25,304 bases of DNA, taken from positions 1 to 25,304 of the forward strand of contig JAKAZJ010000002.1 of assembly GCA_021826565.1 (NCBI GenBank). The letters run 5' to 3'. The translations under genes were made by a program, and so were the position numbers. Under the pieces are notes generated by a model. That model did no database searches and was not told the DNA's origin. It was given only the letters and a program-made list of their open reading frames with translations. Of this stretch, positions 7,600 to 17,475 are shown piece by piece. The DNA comes from Pseudomonadota bacterium (GTDB lineage: Bacteria; Pseudomonadota; Alphaproteobacteria; Acetobacterales; Acetobacteraceae). Position 1 is the first letter of the stretch, and each line of letters opens with the position of its first letter.

Positions 7600-8271
7600 A
7601 TGCCCGCCACGCGAATTGCCCCCTCGCTCCTTGCGGCCGATTTCGCCCGACTTGGCGAGGAGGTCGCGCGCGTAACCGCCGCCGGCGCGGAGCTGATCCA
7701 TCTCGACGTGATGGATAACCACTACGTTCCTAACCTGACTTTCGGGCCGCAGGTCTGCGCCGCGCTGCGCCCGCTTACCGCCGCGCTGCTCGACGTGCAC
7801 TTGATGGCCCGGCCGGTCGATGCGCTGATCGGGATGTTCGCCGAGGCCGGGGCCGATATCATCAGCTTCCACCCCGAGGCCTCCGATCACGTCGATCGGT
7901 CGCTCGCGCTCAACCCGGCGACGCCCCTCGCCGTGCTCGATCATGTGTTGGACCGGCTCGACATGGTGTTGTTGATGTCGGTCAATCCCGGATTCGGCGG
8001 CCAGGCCTTCATCCCGACGACGCTCGACAGGGCGCACGCGGCACGGCGACGGATTACGGCGCATGTCGCCGCCGGCGGGCAGCCGATCCGGCTTGAGATC
8101 GACGGCGGGGTGAAGCCGGCCAACATCGCCGCGATCGCCGCGGCCGGAATCGATACGTTCGTGGCCGGCTCGGCGGTCTTCGGGGCACCCGATCCGGACG
8201 GCGGCTATCGCCGGGTGATGGCGGCACTGCGGAGCGAGATCGCTGCCGCCGTGCCATGGTGCGCGCCATGA
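7600..8271 (+). CDS. rpe: Ribulose-phosphate 3-epimerase
   Basis: A 223-residue TIM-barrel enzyme interconverting D-xylulose 5-phosphate and D-ribulose 5-phosphate in RuBP regeneration (also named cbbE). Visible signatures are [34 protein letters not shown] with the metal-binding His/Asp, [19 protein letters not shown] and the phosphate-binding EIDGGV. ATG 7600 is preferred over ATG 7594 because GGAG at 7589-7592 is then 7 nt away; the earlier ATG is almost adjacent to it. The stop codon overlaps the cbbX start (ATGA at 8268-8271), so the two are probably translationally coupled. Confidence 0.95.
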   Translation: MPATRIAPSLLAADFARLGEEVARVTAAGAELIHLDVMDNHYVPNLTFGPQVCAALRPLTAALLDVHLMARPVDALIGMFAEAGADIISFHPEASDHVDRSLALNPATPLAVLDHVLDRLDMVLLMSVNPGFGGQAFIPTTLDRAHAARRRITAHVAAGGQPIRLEIDGGVKPANIAAIAAAGIDTFVAGSAVFGAPDPDGGYRRVMAALRSEIAAAVPWCAP

Positions 8272-9158
8272 ACGCACAGGTCGAAGCCGCCGCGCCGACG
8301 GTGGATCTGCAGGCGCTGTTCACCGAGAGCAAGGTGGGCGAAACGCTGGCCGCGCTCGAGCGCGATCTGGTCGGGCTGCAACCGGTCAAGACCCGGATCC
8401 GCGAGATCGCCGCGCTGCTGCTGGTGGAGCGCGCGCGCCGCCTGCTCGGCCTCGCGGCCGAACCCCCGTCGTTGCATATGTGCTTCACCGGCAATCCCGG
8501 CACCGGCAAGACCACCGTTGGGCAGCGGATGGCGGCGATGCTGCACCAGCTGGGTTATATCCGGCGTAATCACGTGGTCAGCGTCACCCGCGACGACTTG
8601 GTCGGCCAGTATATCGGCCATACCGCGCCCAAGACCAAGGAGGTGCTGAAGAAGGCGATGGGCGGCGTGCTGTTCATCGACGAGGCGTACTATCTCTACC
8701 GCCCCGAGAACGAACGCGACTACGGCCAGGAAGCAATTGAGATTTTGCTGCAGGTGATGGAGGATCGGCGCGACGATCTGGTGGTCGTGCTGGCCGGTTA
8801 CAAGGACCGAATGGACACGTTCTTCCGCAGCAATCCCGGCATGGCGTCGCGGATCGCGCATCATGTCGACTTCCCCGACTATACCGCCGAAGAGCTGTTC
8901 CGTATCGCCACCCTGATGCTCGAGCAGATGCATTACCAGCTGAGCCCGGACGCCGCTGTCGCGCTCGGCGAGTATATCGCGCGGCGAATGCGCCAGCCGC
9001 GCTTTTCCAACGCGCGGTCGATCCGCAACGCGCTCGACCGGACCCGGCTGCGCCAGGCGAACCGGCTGTTCGCTGCCGGCGGGGGCGCGCTGGACCGCGC
9101 CGCGCTCGCCGCGATCGAGCCGACGGACATCCGTGCCAGCCGGGTGTTTGCGGATTAG
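8268..9158 (+). CDS. cbbX: CbbX, red-type RuBisCO activase
   Basis: AAA+ ATPase of 296 residues that removes inhibitory sugar phosphates from red-type RuBisCO by threading the CbbL C-terminus; it is allosterically activated by RuBP in characterised homologues. Walker A GNPGTGKT is at 75-82, Walker B VLFIDEA at 134-140 and the pore-loop YIG at 115-117. The C-terminal helical domain carries the sensor-2-like [12 protein letters not shown]. Presence next to form IC cbbLS is diagnostic for the red lineage, as IA types use CbbQ/CbbO. Start at ATG 8268 overlaps the rpe stop; a second in-frame ATG 12 bp upstream (8256) is possible and neither has a strong ribosome binding site. Confidence 0.95.
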   Translation: MNAQVEAAAPTVDLQALFTESKVGETLAALERDLVGLQPVKTRIREIAALLLVERARRLLGLAAEPPSLHMCFTGNPGTGKTTVGQRMAAMLHQLGYIRRNHVVSVTRDDLVGQYIGHTAPKTKEVLKKAMGGVLFIDEAYYLYRPENERDYGQEAIEILLQVMEDRRDDLVVVLAGYKDRMDTFFRSNPGMASRIAHHVDFPDYTAEELFRIATLMLEQMHYQLSPDAAVALGEYIARRMRQPRFSNARSIRNALDRTRLRQANRLFAAGGGALDRAALAAIEPTDIRASRVFAD

Positions 9159-9180
9159 CGCGCAAATGACGGGGGAAACC

Positions 9181-10251
9181 ATGCATCGGCAGAAGACCTT
9201 CAGCAAATTTATCATCGAGGAGCAGCGCCGCGGCGCCCGGCCGGACCCGGATTTCACCGCGCTGCTCAACGATATCCAGACCGCCTGCAAATACATCGCG
9301 GTCGCGGTCTCCCGCGGCGGTGCGGCGACGAAGACCCCGACCGGCGCCAACGTCCACGGCGAGATCCAGAAGCCACTCGATCTGCTCACCAACGATGTTA
9401 TGGTGCAGACCTGCGAGTTCGGCGGCCAGGTGCGCGCGATGGTCTCCGAGGAGATGGCGGATCCCTACCTGATCCCGGGCGAGTCCCCGCGTGGACGTTA
9501 TCTGCTGGTGTTCGATCCGCTGGACGGATCCTCCAACATCGACGTCAATGGGACCGTCGGCACGATCTTTTCCGTCCTCCGCGCCCCCGAGGGCGCGGCG
9601 GCGCCGCGGGCGGAAGATTTCCTCCAGCCCGGAACGAGCCAGATCGCCGCCGGCTACGCGCTCTATGGCCCGGTCTCGATGCTGGTGGTCAGCCTCGGCT
9701 CTGGCGTGCACGGCTTCACGCTGGACCGCGAGATCGGCGCCTACAGCCTGACCCATCCCGATCTGCGCATTCCCGCCGGCACGCGGGAGTTCGCGATCAA
9801 CGCCTCCAACGAACGCTTCTGGGAACCGCCGGTCCGCCATTACGTGGAGGAATGCATCGCCGGTAAGTCCGGCCCGCGGGGCGAGGATTTCAACATGCGC
9901 TGGATCGCGGCCATGGTGGCGGAGGTGCATCGGATCCTGATCCGCGGCGGCGTTTTCATGTATCCGCGGGATACGCGCGATCCGTCGCGGCCGGGCCGGC
10001 TGCGCCTCCTCTACGAGGCTAATCCGATGGCGATGCTGATCGAGCAGGCCGGCGGCGCGGCCTCTACCGGCCGGAAACGGCTGCTCTCGCTGCAGCCGCG
10101 GGATATCCACGAGCGCGTGCCGGTGATCCTCGGCTCGCGCGAGGAAGTGGAACGGCTCGAGCGATACCATGCCGCCTTCGACCGCGGCGAGGACCTCGCC
10201 TTCGACACGCCGTTGTTCAATACCCGCTCTTTGTTCCTCCGCAACGCCTGA
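9181..10251 (+). CDS. cbbF: Class I fructose-1,6-bisphosphatase
   Basis: The 356-residue enzyme hydrolyses fructose 1,6-bisphosphate (and possibly sedoheptulose 1,7-bisphosphate) to the monophosphate plus phosphate. The class I signature FDPLDGSSNIDVNGTVGTIFS starts at residue 111 with the metal-binding DPLDGSS, preceded by VSEEM (metal Glu). Further conserved blocks are AINASNERFW, the substrate-binding GGVFMYPRD and LYEANPMAMLIEQAGG. GGGGGAAA before ATG 9181 is a good ribosome binding site; the gene lies 22 bp after cbbX and 14 bp before prk. Whether it is truly bifunctional FBPase/SBPase cannot be read from the sequence. Confidence 0.96.
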   Translation: MHRQKTFSKFIIEEQRRGARPDPDFTALLNDIQTACKYIAVAVSRGGAATKTPTGANVHGEIQKPLDLLTNDVMVQTCEFGGQVRAMVSEEMADPYLIPGESPRGRYLLVFDPLDGSSNIDVNGTVGTIFSVLRAPEGAAAPRAEDFLQPGTSQIAAGYALYGPVSMLVVSLGSGVHGFTLDREIGAYSLTHPDLRIPAGTREFAINASNERFWEPPVRHYVEECIAGKSGPRGEDFNMRWIAAMVAEVHRILIRGGVFMYPRDTRDPSRPGRLRLLYEANPMAMLIEQAGGAASTGRKRLLSLQPRDIHERVPVILGSREEVERLERYHAAFDRGEDLAFDTPLFNTRSLFLRNA

Positions 10252-10265
10252 CGGGGAGCGCCTGC

Positions 10266-11141
10266 ATGTCCAGGAAACATCCCATCGTTGCCATCACCGG
10301 CTCCTCCGGCGCCGGGACCACCACGGTGATGTCGGCGTTCCAGCAGATTTTCCGCCGCGAGGGCGTGAACGCGGCGATGCTGGAGGGCGACGCGTTCCAT
10401 CGCTACGACCGCGCCGAGATGCGCGCGTTGATGGCCGAACGCCAGAAGGCCGGGGATAACACGTTGAGCCATTTCGGTCCCGAGGCCAATCTGTTCGCGG
10501 AGCTCGAGGCGCTGTTCGCCGGGTACGGCGAGACCGGCACCGGTCGGGTCCGCAAGTACCTCCACAGCGACGAGGAAGCCGCGCCATACGGCTTGCCCAA
10601 TGGCACCTTCACGCCGTGGACCGAGCTGCCGGCGGAGACCGACCTGCTATTCTACGAGGGCCTGCACGGCGGCGTGAAGACGGACCAATGCGATGTCGCG
10701 CGCCATGTCGATCTGCTGGTCGGCGTTGTGCCGATCATCAATCTGGAATGGATCCAGAAGCTGCATCGCGACAAGAAGGCGCGTGGGCATTCGCACGAGG
10801 CGATCGTCGATACCATCCTGCGCCGGATGCCGGACTATGTGAACTACATCACCCCGCAGTTCTCGCGCACCCATGTCAATTTCCAGCGCGTGCCGACGGT
10901 CGATACCTCCAATCCGTTCGTCGCCCGCGATATCCCGGGTCCCGAAGAGAGCATGCTGGTGATCCGCTTCGCCAATCCGAAGGGGATCGATTTTCCCTAT
11001 CTGCTGTCGATGCTAAAGGACAGTTTCATGTCCCGGCCCAATACCATCGTCTGTCCGGGCGGCAAAATGGGCCTGGCGATGCAGCTGATTTTCACGCCGA
11101 TGATCTGGCAGCTCATGGACCGCAAGAAACGGAGTGCGTGA
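10266..11141 (+). CDS. cbbP: Phosphoribulokinase
   Basis: The 291-residue proteobacterial-type (class I, allosteric) phosphoribulokinase makes the RuBisCO substrate RuBP from ribulose 5-phosphate and ATP. The P-loop GSSGAGTTT is at residues 12-20, the substrate-site motif [10 protein letters not shown] follows at about 40-49, and the Walker-B-like [10 protein letters not shown] lies in the middle. [19 protein letters not shown] and [18 protein letters not shown] are typical of the bacterial form. GGGGAGC before ATG 10266 acts as ribosome binding site. Together with cbbLS this enzyme is the diagnostic proof of a working Calvin cycle. Confidence 0.97.
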   Translation: MSRKHPIVAITGSSGAGTTTVMSAFQQIFRREGVNAAMLEGDAFHRYDRAEMRALMAERQKAGDNTLSHFGPEANLFAELEALFAGYGETGTGRVRKYLHSDEEAAPYGLPNGTFTPWTELPAETDLLFYEGLHGGVKTDQCDVARHVDLLVGVVPIINLEWIQKLHRDKKARGHSHEAIVDTILRRMPDYVNYITPQFSRTHVNFQRVPTVDTSNPFVARDIPGPEESMLVIRFANPKGIDFPYLLSMLKDSFMSRPNTIVCPGGKMGLAMQLIFTPMIWQLMDRKKRSA

Positions 11142-11175
11142 TCCGTCTCGCGGCCGAACCGGGGAAAACCGAACG

Positions 11176-12240
11176 ATGGCACTGATCTCGATGCGCCAAT
11201 TGCTGGACCACGCCGCCGAGCACGGTTACGGCGTGCCGGCTTTCAACATCAACAACATGGAGCAGATCCACGCGATCATGCAGGCGGCCGACGCCTGCGC
11301 GAGCCCGGTGATCCTGCAAGGCTCTGCGGGGGCGCGGAAATATGCCGGCGAGGCGTTCCTGCGCCACCTCGTCGCCGCGGCGGTCGAAACCTGGCCCGAC
11401 ATCCCGGTGGTGCTGCACCAGGATCACGGCGCCAGCCCCGCGGTCTGCCTGCGCGCCATCCGCTCCGGCTTCACCAGCGTGATGATGGACGGCTCGCTCG
11501 GCGAGGACATGAAGACCCCGTCCAGCTACGACTATAACGTGGACGTCACCGCCCGGGTGGTGGAGCTGGCCCGCGCCGTCGGCGTCTCGACCGAGGGCGA
11601 ACTCGGCTGCCTCGGATCGCTCGAATCCGGCACCGCGGCCGAGGAGGACGGCTCCGGCGCGGCCGGCCGGCTCGATCACGAGCAGTTGCTGACTGATCCC
11701 GACCAGGCGGCGGATTTCGTCGCCCGCACCCGGGTCGATGCACTGGCGATCGCGATCGGAACCAGTCACGGCGCCTACAAGTTCTCCCGCCAGCCGACCG
11801 GCGAGATCCTCGCCATCGACCGCATCCGCGCGATCCACGCCCGGATTCCGACCACGCATCTGGTGATGCACGGCTCTTCCTCGGTGCCGCAGGAGCTGCT
11901 CGCCGTGGTGCGCGCATACGGCGGCGCCATCAAGGAAACCTATGGCGTTCCGCTGGAACAGATCCGCGAGGGCATCCGCCACGGCGTGCGCAAGGTGAAT
12001 ATCGACACCGACATCCGCCTGGCGATGACCGGGGCGATGCGGCGCGTCATGGGCACGCGACCGGAAGAGTTCGATCCGCGCAAGTTCCTCGCCGCCGCGG
12101 TGGAGGCGACCGCGACGCTGTGCCGCGAGCGATTCGAGGCGTTCGGGAGCGCCGGACAGGCCCCGCGCCTCCGTCCTGTCCCGCTCGCCGTGATGGCGGA
12201 ACGGTACGAAGCGGGTCGGCTCGATCCGCGCATCGCCTGA
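11176..12240 (+). CDS. cbbA: Class II fructose-bisphosphate aldolase
   Basis: A 354-residue zinc-dependent aldolase condensing glyceraldehyde 3-phosphate or erythrose 4-phosphate with dihydroxyacetone phosphate. The catalytic Asp and zinc His are in [10 protein letters not shown] (Asp 83, His 84). [12 protein letters not shown] supplies the class II signature Glu, and the phosphate loop is HGSSSVPQE followed by [10 protein letters not shown]. The length and the long C-terminal segment ([20 protein letters not shown]) fit the type B Cbb aldolases. Start ATG 11176 follows GGGGAAA (11161-11167). It is 34 bp downstream of prk and 34 bp upstream of tkt. Confidence 0.96.
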   Translation: MALISMRQLLDHAAEHGYGVPAFNINNMEQIHAIMQAADACASPVILQGSAGARKYAGEAFLRHLVAAAVETWPDIPVVLHQDHGASPAVCLRAIRSGFTSVMMDGSLGEDMKTPSSYDYNVDVTARVVELARAVGVSTEGELGCLGSLESGTAAEEDGSGAAGRLDHEQLLTDPDQAADFVARTRVDALAIAIGTSHGAYKFSRQPTGEILAIDRIRAIHARIPTTHLVMHGSSSVPQELLAVVRAYGGAIKETYGVPLEQIREGIRHGVRKVNIDTDIRLAMTGAMRRVMGTRPEEFDPRKFLAAAVEATATLCRERFEAFGSAGQAPRLRPVPLAVMAERYEAGRLDPRIA

Positions 12241-12274
12241 TCCCCGCAAGCTGCGACCCCACCAGGAGCCGAGT

Positions 12275-14275
12275 ATGACCGCAACCGCCGAACTTGCCGC
12301 CCGCCCCACTGGGCCGGTTCATGAGATGGCCAACGCCATCCGCGCGCTTGCGATCGACGCCGTGGAAGCGGCGAAATCGGGCCATCCTGGGATGCCGATG
12401 GGGATGGCCGAGCTCGCCACCGTCTTGTGGTCGCGCTACCTCACCTTCGACCCCGCCGATCCGCACTGGCCGGACCGCGACCGTTTCGTGCTGTCGAACG
12501 GCCATGGCTCAATGCTGCTCTATGCGGCGCTGCATCTCACCGGCCATGCCGGAATGGAGATGGGCGCGCTCGCCAGCTTCCGTCAATTGCATTCGCCCGC
12601 GGCGGGACATCCAGAATACGGGGCCCATCCGGCGATCGAAATGACCACCGGTCCGCTCGGCCAGGGTATCGCCACCGCGGTCGGCATGGCGCTGGCCGAG
12701 CGGATGCTCGCCGCGCGCTTCGGTTCCGCGCTGGTCGATCATCGCACCTACGTTTTCGCCGGCGACGGCTGCCTGATGGAGGGGATCAGCCAGGAGGCGA
12801 TCGCGCTGGCCGGGCATCTGCGGCTGTCGCGGCTTTGCGTGATCCACGACGATAACGCGATTTCGATCGACGGCCCGACCGCGCTCGCCAGTTCGGAGGA
12901 TATCCCACGACGGTTCGTCGCGGCCGGCTGGGCGGTGCGGCGGATCGACGGGCACGATCCGCGCGCCATTGCCCCCGCGCTAGCCTTCGGCCGGCGGGCA
13001 ACCCGCCCGACCCTCATCAGCGCGCGCACGATCATCGGCTTCGGCGCGCCGCACCGGGCCGGCACCGCCGCGGCACACGGCGCCCCGCTCGGCGCCGAGG
13101 AGGCGGCGGCGGCCAAGGCGGCGCTCGGCTGGGACTCCCTGCCTTTCACCGTTCCGGCCGTGATTCGGGCACGCTGGGAAGCGGCCGGGCGCCGCGGCGC
13201 GGCGCAACGACTCGCCTGGCAGGAACGCTTGGCCGCGCACCCGCAGCGCACAGCGTTCGAGCGCGCGATCGCGGGGGAGCTGCCCGCGCAGCTCGACACG
13301 GCGCTGGCCGCGCTGCGCGCGGAATTGGCGGCCGCCCGTCCGCGGCTCGCGACCCGTCAGGCAAGCCAGCGCGCGATCGCGGCCATCGCGCCTGCGCTGC
13401 CCGAACTGGTCGGCGGTTCGGCCGATCTGACGGGATCGAACCTCACCCACGCGCCGGGCATGGCGCCGGTGGTGGCCGGGGACTACGCCGGGCGCTACGT
13501 GCATTTCGGCGTTCGCGAGCACGGCATGGCGGCCTGCCTGTCTGGCCTCGCGCTGCATGGCGGCTTTATTCCCTACGGCGGCACGTTCCTCTGCTTCGTC
13601 GATTACATGCGTCCGGCATTGCGGCTTGCGGCGCTGATGCGCCAGCGCGTGATATACGTCCTGACCCATGATTCGATTGGCCTCGGCGAGGACGGGCCCA
13701 CGCATCAGCCGATCGAGCATCTGGCCAGTCTGCGGGCGATCCCGAACCTGTATCTGTTTCGTCCCGCCGATGCGATCGAGACCGCGGAGGCATGGGAGAT
13801 CGCGCTCCGCACCCGGGACCGCCCCTGTCTGATCGTCCTGTCCCGCCAGACCGTGCCGACGCTCCGGTCCGACACGACGGACAACCGCTCAGCGCGCGGC
13901 GGATACGTCCTGGCCGAGGCCGAGGGGCCGCGGCAGGCGACCTTGATCGCCACGGGATCGGAGGTCGCCATTGCGCTGGAGGCACGCACCCGCCTGGCCG
14001 CCGATGGAATTCGCGCCGCCGTCGTCTCCCTGCCGTGCTGGGAACGTTTCGCCACCGAGGACGAGACCTGGCACGCCGAGGTGCTGGGCACCGCGCCGCG
14101 CTTCGGGATCGAGGCCGCCTCGGGTTTCGGCTGGGAGCGCTGGCTGGGACCCGACGGGGTGTTCATCGGTCTGAGCGGATTCGGCGCCTCGGCCCCGGCG
14201 GAGACGTTGTACCGGCATTTCGGCCTGACCGCCGAGGCCGTGGCGGCTGCGGTGCGGCGGCGCACGCTATCCTAA
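12275..14275 (+). CDS. cbbT: Transketolase
   Basis: The 666-residue thiamine-diphosphate enzyme transfers two-carbon units among sugar phosphates in RuBP regeneration. Landmarks in order are AVEAAKSGHPGMPMGMAELA near the N-terminus, RDRFVLSNGHGSMLLYAALH, the ThDP/Mg motif GDGCLMEGISQEA ending in HDDNAISIDG (about 163-200), ADLTGSNLTHAPG, the catalytic-base region HFGVREHGMAACLSGLALHGG and THDSIGLGEDGPTHQPIEHLASLRAIPNL. Start ATG 12275 follows AGGAG (12264-12268). It is the last gene of the cbb operon; no intrinsic terminator with a U tract follows it. Confidence 0.96.
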   Translation: MTATAELAARPTGPVHEMANAIRALAIDAVEAAKSGHPGMPMGMAELATVLWSRYLTFDPADPHWPDRDRFVLSNGHGSMLLYAALHLTGHAGMEMGALASFRQLHSPAAGHPEYGAHPAIEMTTGPLGQGIATAVGMALAERMLAARFGSALVDHRTYVFAGDGCLMEGISQEAIALAGHLRLSRLCVIHDDNAISIDGPTALASSEDIPRRFVAAGWAVRRIDGHDPRAIAPALAFGRRATRPTLISARTIIGFGAPHRAGTAAAHGAPLGAEEAAAAKAALGWDSLPFTVPAVIRARWEAAGRRGAAQRLAWQERLAAHPQRTAFERAIAGELPAQLDTALAALRAELAAARPRLATRQASQRAIAAIAPALPELVGGSADLTGSNLTHAPGMAPVVAGDYAGRYVHFGVREHGMAACLSGLALHGGFIPYGGTFLCFVDYMRPALRLAALMRQRVIYVLTHDSIGLGEDGPTHQPIEHLASLRAIPNLYLFRPADAIETAEAWEIALRTRDRPCLIVLSRQTVPTLRSDTTDNRSARGGYVLAEAEGPRQATLIATGSEVAIALEARTRLAADGIRAAVVSLPCWERFATEDETWHAEVLGTAPRFGIEAASGFGWERWLGPDGVFIGLSGFGASAPAETLYRHFGLTAEAVAAAVRRRTLS

Positions 14276-14326
14276 CGGGGGAGAGGCTGCCGGGTGTCCG
14301 TTCGATTTCGCGGGCGCACAACGCAT

Positions 14327-14384
14327 GGCGAGCGCAGGGCGAGGGTGTGAACCGACTGGAACTTTTTTGCTGCAGGCGCTCGCC
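14327..14384. other. 9-bp inverted repeat between convergent genes
   Basis: GGCGAGCGC (14327-14335) and GCGCTCGCC (14376-14384) form a perfect 9-bp inverted repeat separated by 40 nt that include a TTTTTT run (14363-14368). The element occupies the 119-bp gap between the ends of cbbT and the convergent LysR gene. It could be a bidirectional transcription barrier, although the T run lies inside the loop rather than after the stem. Confidence 0.4.
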
Positions 14385-14394
14385 CGGTGGCCGC

Positions 14395-15357
14395 TCAGCC
14401 CTCGCGCGGTCTGATTGCGCCGGGTTTTCGCGCAGGCTTTTCTTCTTGTTGGAACCAGGCCATCGGATTGTCGCTCGCGCTCAGCGGCTTCAGGATCGCA
14501 AGGAGCGCTCGCGCCATCGGCAGCAACGGGTCGCCGTCGACGTAGACCAGCCCCACGTGCCGCGTCACCTCGGGATTGACGAGCCGAACGACACGGGCGC
14601 CGGGAAAGCCTCCCGCGACAAGTTCGAAATGGCTCGGCACGATCGTGGCGAAACCGCTGAACATCGTGTGGAAGGCGAGATTTACGATGGAATCCGACTC
14701 GATCTGAGGCGTCGGCGCTTCGCCCACCGAGGCAAACGCGGCATCGATCACCTGCCGCTCATGCATGTGTGGCGGCAACAGGCACAGCTTCAGCTTCGCC
14801 GCCTCGCCCCAGGTCATCTCCGATGCCCCGGACGAGCCCGCCTCCTGGGGAATCAGAAGGCTCAGATGCTCCTTGTAGAGCGGCATGCTCAACAATGGCG
14901 CCGGCTGCGGCTGATCGATATAGGTGATTCCGGCATCGATATCGAAGCTGATCAGCTTGATCCGGAGTTCCTCGTTACCCAGGAAGCGAACGTCGATCCT
15001 GGATTTCGAATGAACGTCGAGGAATCTCTTGTTGAGATATGGCAATACCGGTGTGCTCGTCGGCATGACCCCGAGACGGAGCCGGCCGGTCAGTTCCTTC
15101 TTCAGGATCGAAAGATCCTGGCGCATGCTGTTCCGGTCGGAGAGAATCCGCTTCGACCATTCCAGGATACGCTGCCCCTCCGGGGTCAGGCCCTGGAACC
15201 TCTGATGGCGCAGCACGATGGTCGACCCGAGCTCGATCTCGAGCTGCCGGATCGCGTTCGACAGCGTCGGTTGCGACACATTGCAATGAACCGCGGCTCG
15301 GCTGAAGTTCTGGTGCTCGGCGAGCGCCAGAAGATATTCGAGCTGTCGGAAGAACAA
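14395..15357 (-). CDS. LysR-type transcriptional regulator
   Basis: A 320-residue regulator when started at TTG 15357, which is preceded by GGGGAG seven bases upstream and places the HTH at the N-terminus (FFRQLEYLLALAEHQNFSRA, then CNVSQPTLSNAIRQLE, residues about 2-45). A GTG-like start further upstream would prepend 41 residues unlike any LysR N-terminus. The effector domain (RLRLGVMPTSTPVLPYLNKR, FDIDAGITY, IESDSIVNLAFHTMFSGFATIVPS) is distinct from CbbR. It sits downstream of the DUF1634-TSUP gene on the same strand, 142 bp away, and converges on cbbT. It may regulate the formate/TSUP cluster; regulators of similar sequence are known beside formate dehydrogenase operons, but this is only an analogy. 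Confidence 0.88.
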   Translation of the reverse strand: MFFRQLEYLLALAEHQNFSRAAVHCNVSQPTLSNAIRQLEIELGSTIVLRHQRFQGLTPEGQRILEWSKRILSDRNSMRQDLSILKKELTGRLRLGVMPTSTPVLPYLNKRFLDVHSKSRIDVRFLGNEELRIKLISFDIDAGITYIDQPQPAPLLSMPLYKEHLSLLIPQEAGSSGASEMTWGEAAKLKLCLLPPHMHERQVIDAAFASVGEAPTPQIESDSIVNLAFHTMFSGFATIVPSHFELVAGGFPGARVVRLVNPEVTRHVGLVYVDGDPLLPMARALLAILKPLSASDNPMAWFQQEEKPARKPGAIRPREG

Positions 15358-15499
15358 GGCGCTTCTCCCCTGGCACGTTGGCCCATCCTGCCGAGACCCT
15401 ACAACCTCGCCAATGATCTTGCTATCACTGGACGAGCGGTGGACGTCGAGTGGAACCCTGGTCCGGGGAGGCTGGTGCACGCCCCAGGAGAGGCCCTGA

Positions 15500-16774
15500 T
15501 CAGAGCCAGCCCATCCCCCGCGCCAGCATGTTCAGCGCCACCAGCACGATCACCGGCACGAAGATCTTCTTCAACCAGACATTGGACATCCTGGTGAGTA
15601 TCTTGGCTCCGACCGTCGCGCCCAGCAGCACGCCGAGCGCCACCGGTGCCGCGATGGCCGGATCGATATCGCCACGCTGGAAGAAGATGCCCGCCGAGGC
15701 CGCCGCGGTCACCCCGATCATGAAATTGCTGGTGGTGGTGGAAACCTTCATCGGCAGCCGCATCGCCGTGTCCATCGCCAGCACCTTGAACGTGCCGCTG
15801 CCGATGCCGAGCAGGCCGGAGATCAGCCCGGCCACGTACATCATGCTGAAGCCCGACCTGATATGCGCCACATGATAGGACACGTCGCGCTGTGTGCGTC
15901 GATCCGGGTAGGTACCTGGCAGGCGCAGCTTCGTTGCCCATTTGTGGTTCGCCACGCCGGCCGGCAGTTCCTCGCCCAGCCGCATGATCAGCGGTGCCGC
16001 TGAAATCAGCAGCACCACTCCAAAAACAATGAAAAGCACCGACGCATTCAGCAGGGTGGACAGCAGGGCGCCGCAAATGGCGCCCGTGGTGGTTGCGACC
16101 TCCAGGAACATGCCGACCCGGAGGTTGGTCATACGGTCCCTCACATAGGCGGCCGCCGCACCCGAGGAGGTTGCGATCACCGACACGATGGAGGCGCCAA
16201 TCGCCGCGGTGAAGGTCACGTGGAAGACCAGGGTCAGGATCGGCACGATGAACACACCACCGCCCAGGCCGACCAGCGCACCTACGAAGCCAGCGAAGAC
16301 CGAGCTGAGGAGGACCGAAATGAAGAACGTCATGGTGTCGTCCTGCACCACAGCCGGCTCCGGCCGGCCGAGCCAGGCGCCGATACCGAAAATGCTGAAC
16401 AGCAGAATGGCCAGCACGAGGGCGGTGATCATCACATAGGTGCGGTCTTCCTCGATCGCGAAGGCAGCGATCGAGACCGCGACCCGGATCACCGGCGTGG
16501 CGAGCAGAATGAGCAGCCCGAGCACGACGATCGCCAATGGGCCGCCGCGCAGCAATCCGGTCGCGACCGCCGGCAGCGTGTCCGGAAAGGTCGGGTGGGG
16601 CAGCAGGCCTGCGAAGCGGAGCGCGTAGAAATAGCTGATCCCCCCCAGGATCACCGCCACGCTGAGCAGAACCCCCCCGCGCAACACGCCGCTGATAATG
16701 AGTTCGGTCTTTCGGATGACGCTGTCGTCCGGACGGAAAGCGACGGCTCCCCGGTCAACGGTCTGATCCGCCAT
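15500..16774 (-). CDS. DUF1634 - TSUP (TauE/SafE) permease fusion
   Basis: One uninterrupted frame of 424 residues joins two membrane domains. Residues about 20-132 (RKTELIISGVLRGGVLLSVA, then GLLRGGPLAIVVLGLLILLATPVIRV, three TM helices) match DUF1634, usually a separate small gene beside TSUP genes. Residues about 148-424 are a TauE/SafE-type permease with its two repeat motifs GFVGALVGLGGGVFIVPIL and GLISGLLGIGSGTFKVLAMD. TSUP proteins move sulfite, sulfonates or other small organic anions; the substrate here is unknown. Start ATG 16774 is chosen because the preceding 50 residues of a longer frame (from GTG 16924, overlapping the folB-like stop) look non-conserved. An internal ATG at 16333 with AGGA seven bases upstream would give the TSUP part alone. 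Confidence 0.85.
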   Translation of the reverse strand: MADQTVDRGAVAFRPDDSVIRKTELIISGVLRGGVLLSVAVILGGISYFYALRFAGLLPHPTFPDTLPAVATGLLRGGPLAIVVLGLLILLATPVIRVAVSIAAFAIEEDRTYVMITALVLAILLFSIFGIGAWLGRPEPAVVQDDTMTFFISVLLSSVFAGFVGALVGLGGGVFIVPILTLVFHVTFTAAIGASIVSVIATSSGAAAAYVRDRMTNLRVGMFLEVATTTGAICGALLSTLLNASVLFIVFGVVLLISAAPLIMRLGEELPAGVANHKWATKLRLPGTYPDRRTQRDVSYHVAHIRSGFSMMYVAGLISGLLGIGSGTFKVLAMDTAMRLPMKVSTTTSNFMIGVTAAASAGIFFQRGDIDPAIAAPVALGVLLGATVGAKILTRMSNVWLKKIFVPVIVLVALNMLARGMGWL

Positions 16775-16917
16775 AGCGCTTTGGTCCCATTGGTCCTGTC
16801 TGAAGTCGGCGCCTTCTCCCAACCCGCTCATCGCCTGGTCCAGGCTGATCGCGGAGACAAGGTCGGTGGCCGGTCCACCTGGACGAATAGAGCTTTCCAC
16901 TTCAATGCCTCGATGAT

Positions 16918-17340
16918 TCAGCACCCCACGCTCGTCCGTTCAATCTCGACCCCGACGCTGGCAACATCGTCATAGATGTCGAGTTTCTCGACCCGCGCGC
17001 GCAGACTGTGGACACGCACGTCCACGAGGCAGACTCCGGCGATGCGCTCGGCCAGGGTCTCCACGAGATTCACGTGTCCTTCCTGGATAATCCCGCGAAC
17101 TTCCTGGATGATCCGGTCATAGCAAACCACCCGGTGCAGATCGTCGTCGATCGGCTCCGCCTCCTCGTAGACAAAGAGGGTGAGGTTGATCCGGACCCGC
17201 TGAGGTGCGTTGCGCTCATGGGGATAGGCGCCGATACGTGCGGGAAGAACAAAGTCGCGTATCAGGACCTGGCGAAGACCCCGGGGCGCGATCAGTGGCG
17301 ATGACGGTCGCACACGTGGGTAAAGCTCGGTGTTGCTCAT
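16918..17340 (-). CDS. Dihydroneopterin aldolase family protein (FolB-like)
   Basis: The 140-residue protein has the T-fold of dihydroneopterin aldolase/epimerase. Key positions of FolB are recognisable: IGAYPHERNAPQRV (Glu 42), VVCYDRII (Tyr 74), the pterin-anchoring NLVETLAERIA, and VEKLDIYDDVASVGVEIER, in which Lys 119 aligns with the catalytic Lys of FolB. It has about 20 extra N-terminal residues compared with the usual length of about 120. The start at ATG 17340 gives GGA at a 7-nt distance; ATG 17346 and TTG 17352 are alternatives. It lies 135 bp after fhs and just before the TSUP gene, inside a C1-folate cluster, so it may act on H4-pterin cofactors rather than serve housekeeping folate synthesis. 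The exact substrate is inference. Confidence 0.8.
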   Translation of the reverse strand: MSNTELYPRVRPSSPLIAPRGLRQVLIRDFVLPARIGAYPHERNAPQRVRINLTLFVYEEAEPIDDDLHRVVCYDRIIQEVRGIIQEGHVNLVETLAERIAGVCLVDVRVHSLRARVEKLDIYDDVASVGVEIERTSVGC

Positions 17341-17475
17341 GGTCATGTCCAAAACCGTCGCGCCTCACATCCTTGGGTCATGTATCGCCACGGGTCCGCC
17401 TGACCGCTGGAAGAACGCCGAGACGGGTGGGGGCACATCCCCGCTCCATTCCTGGTCTGACGATCGCATCTCGGA

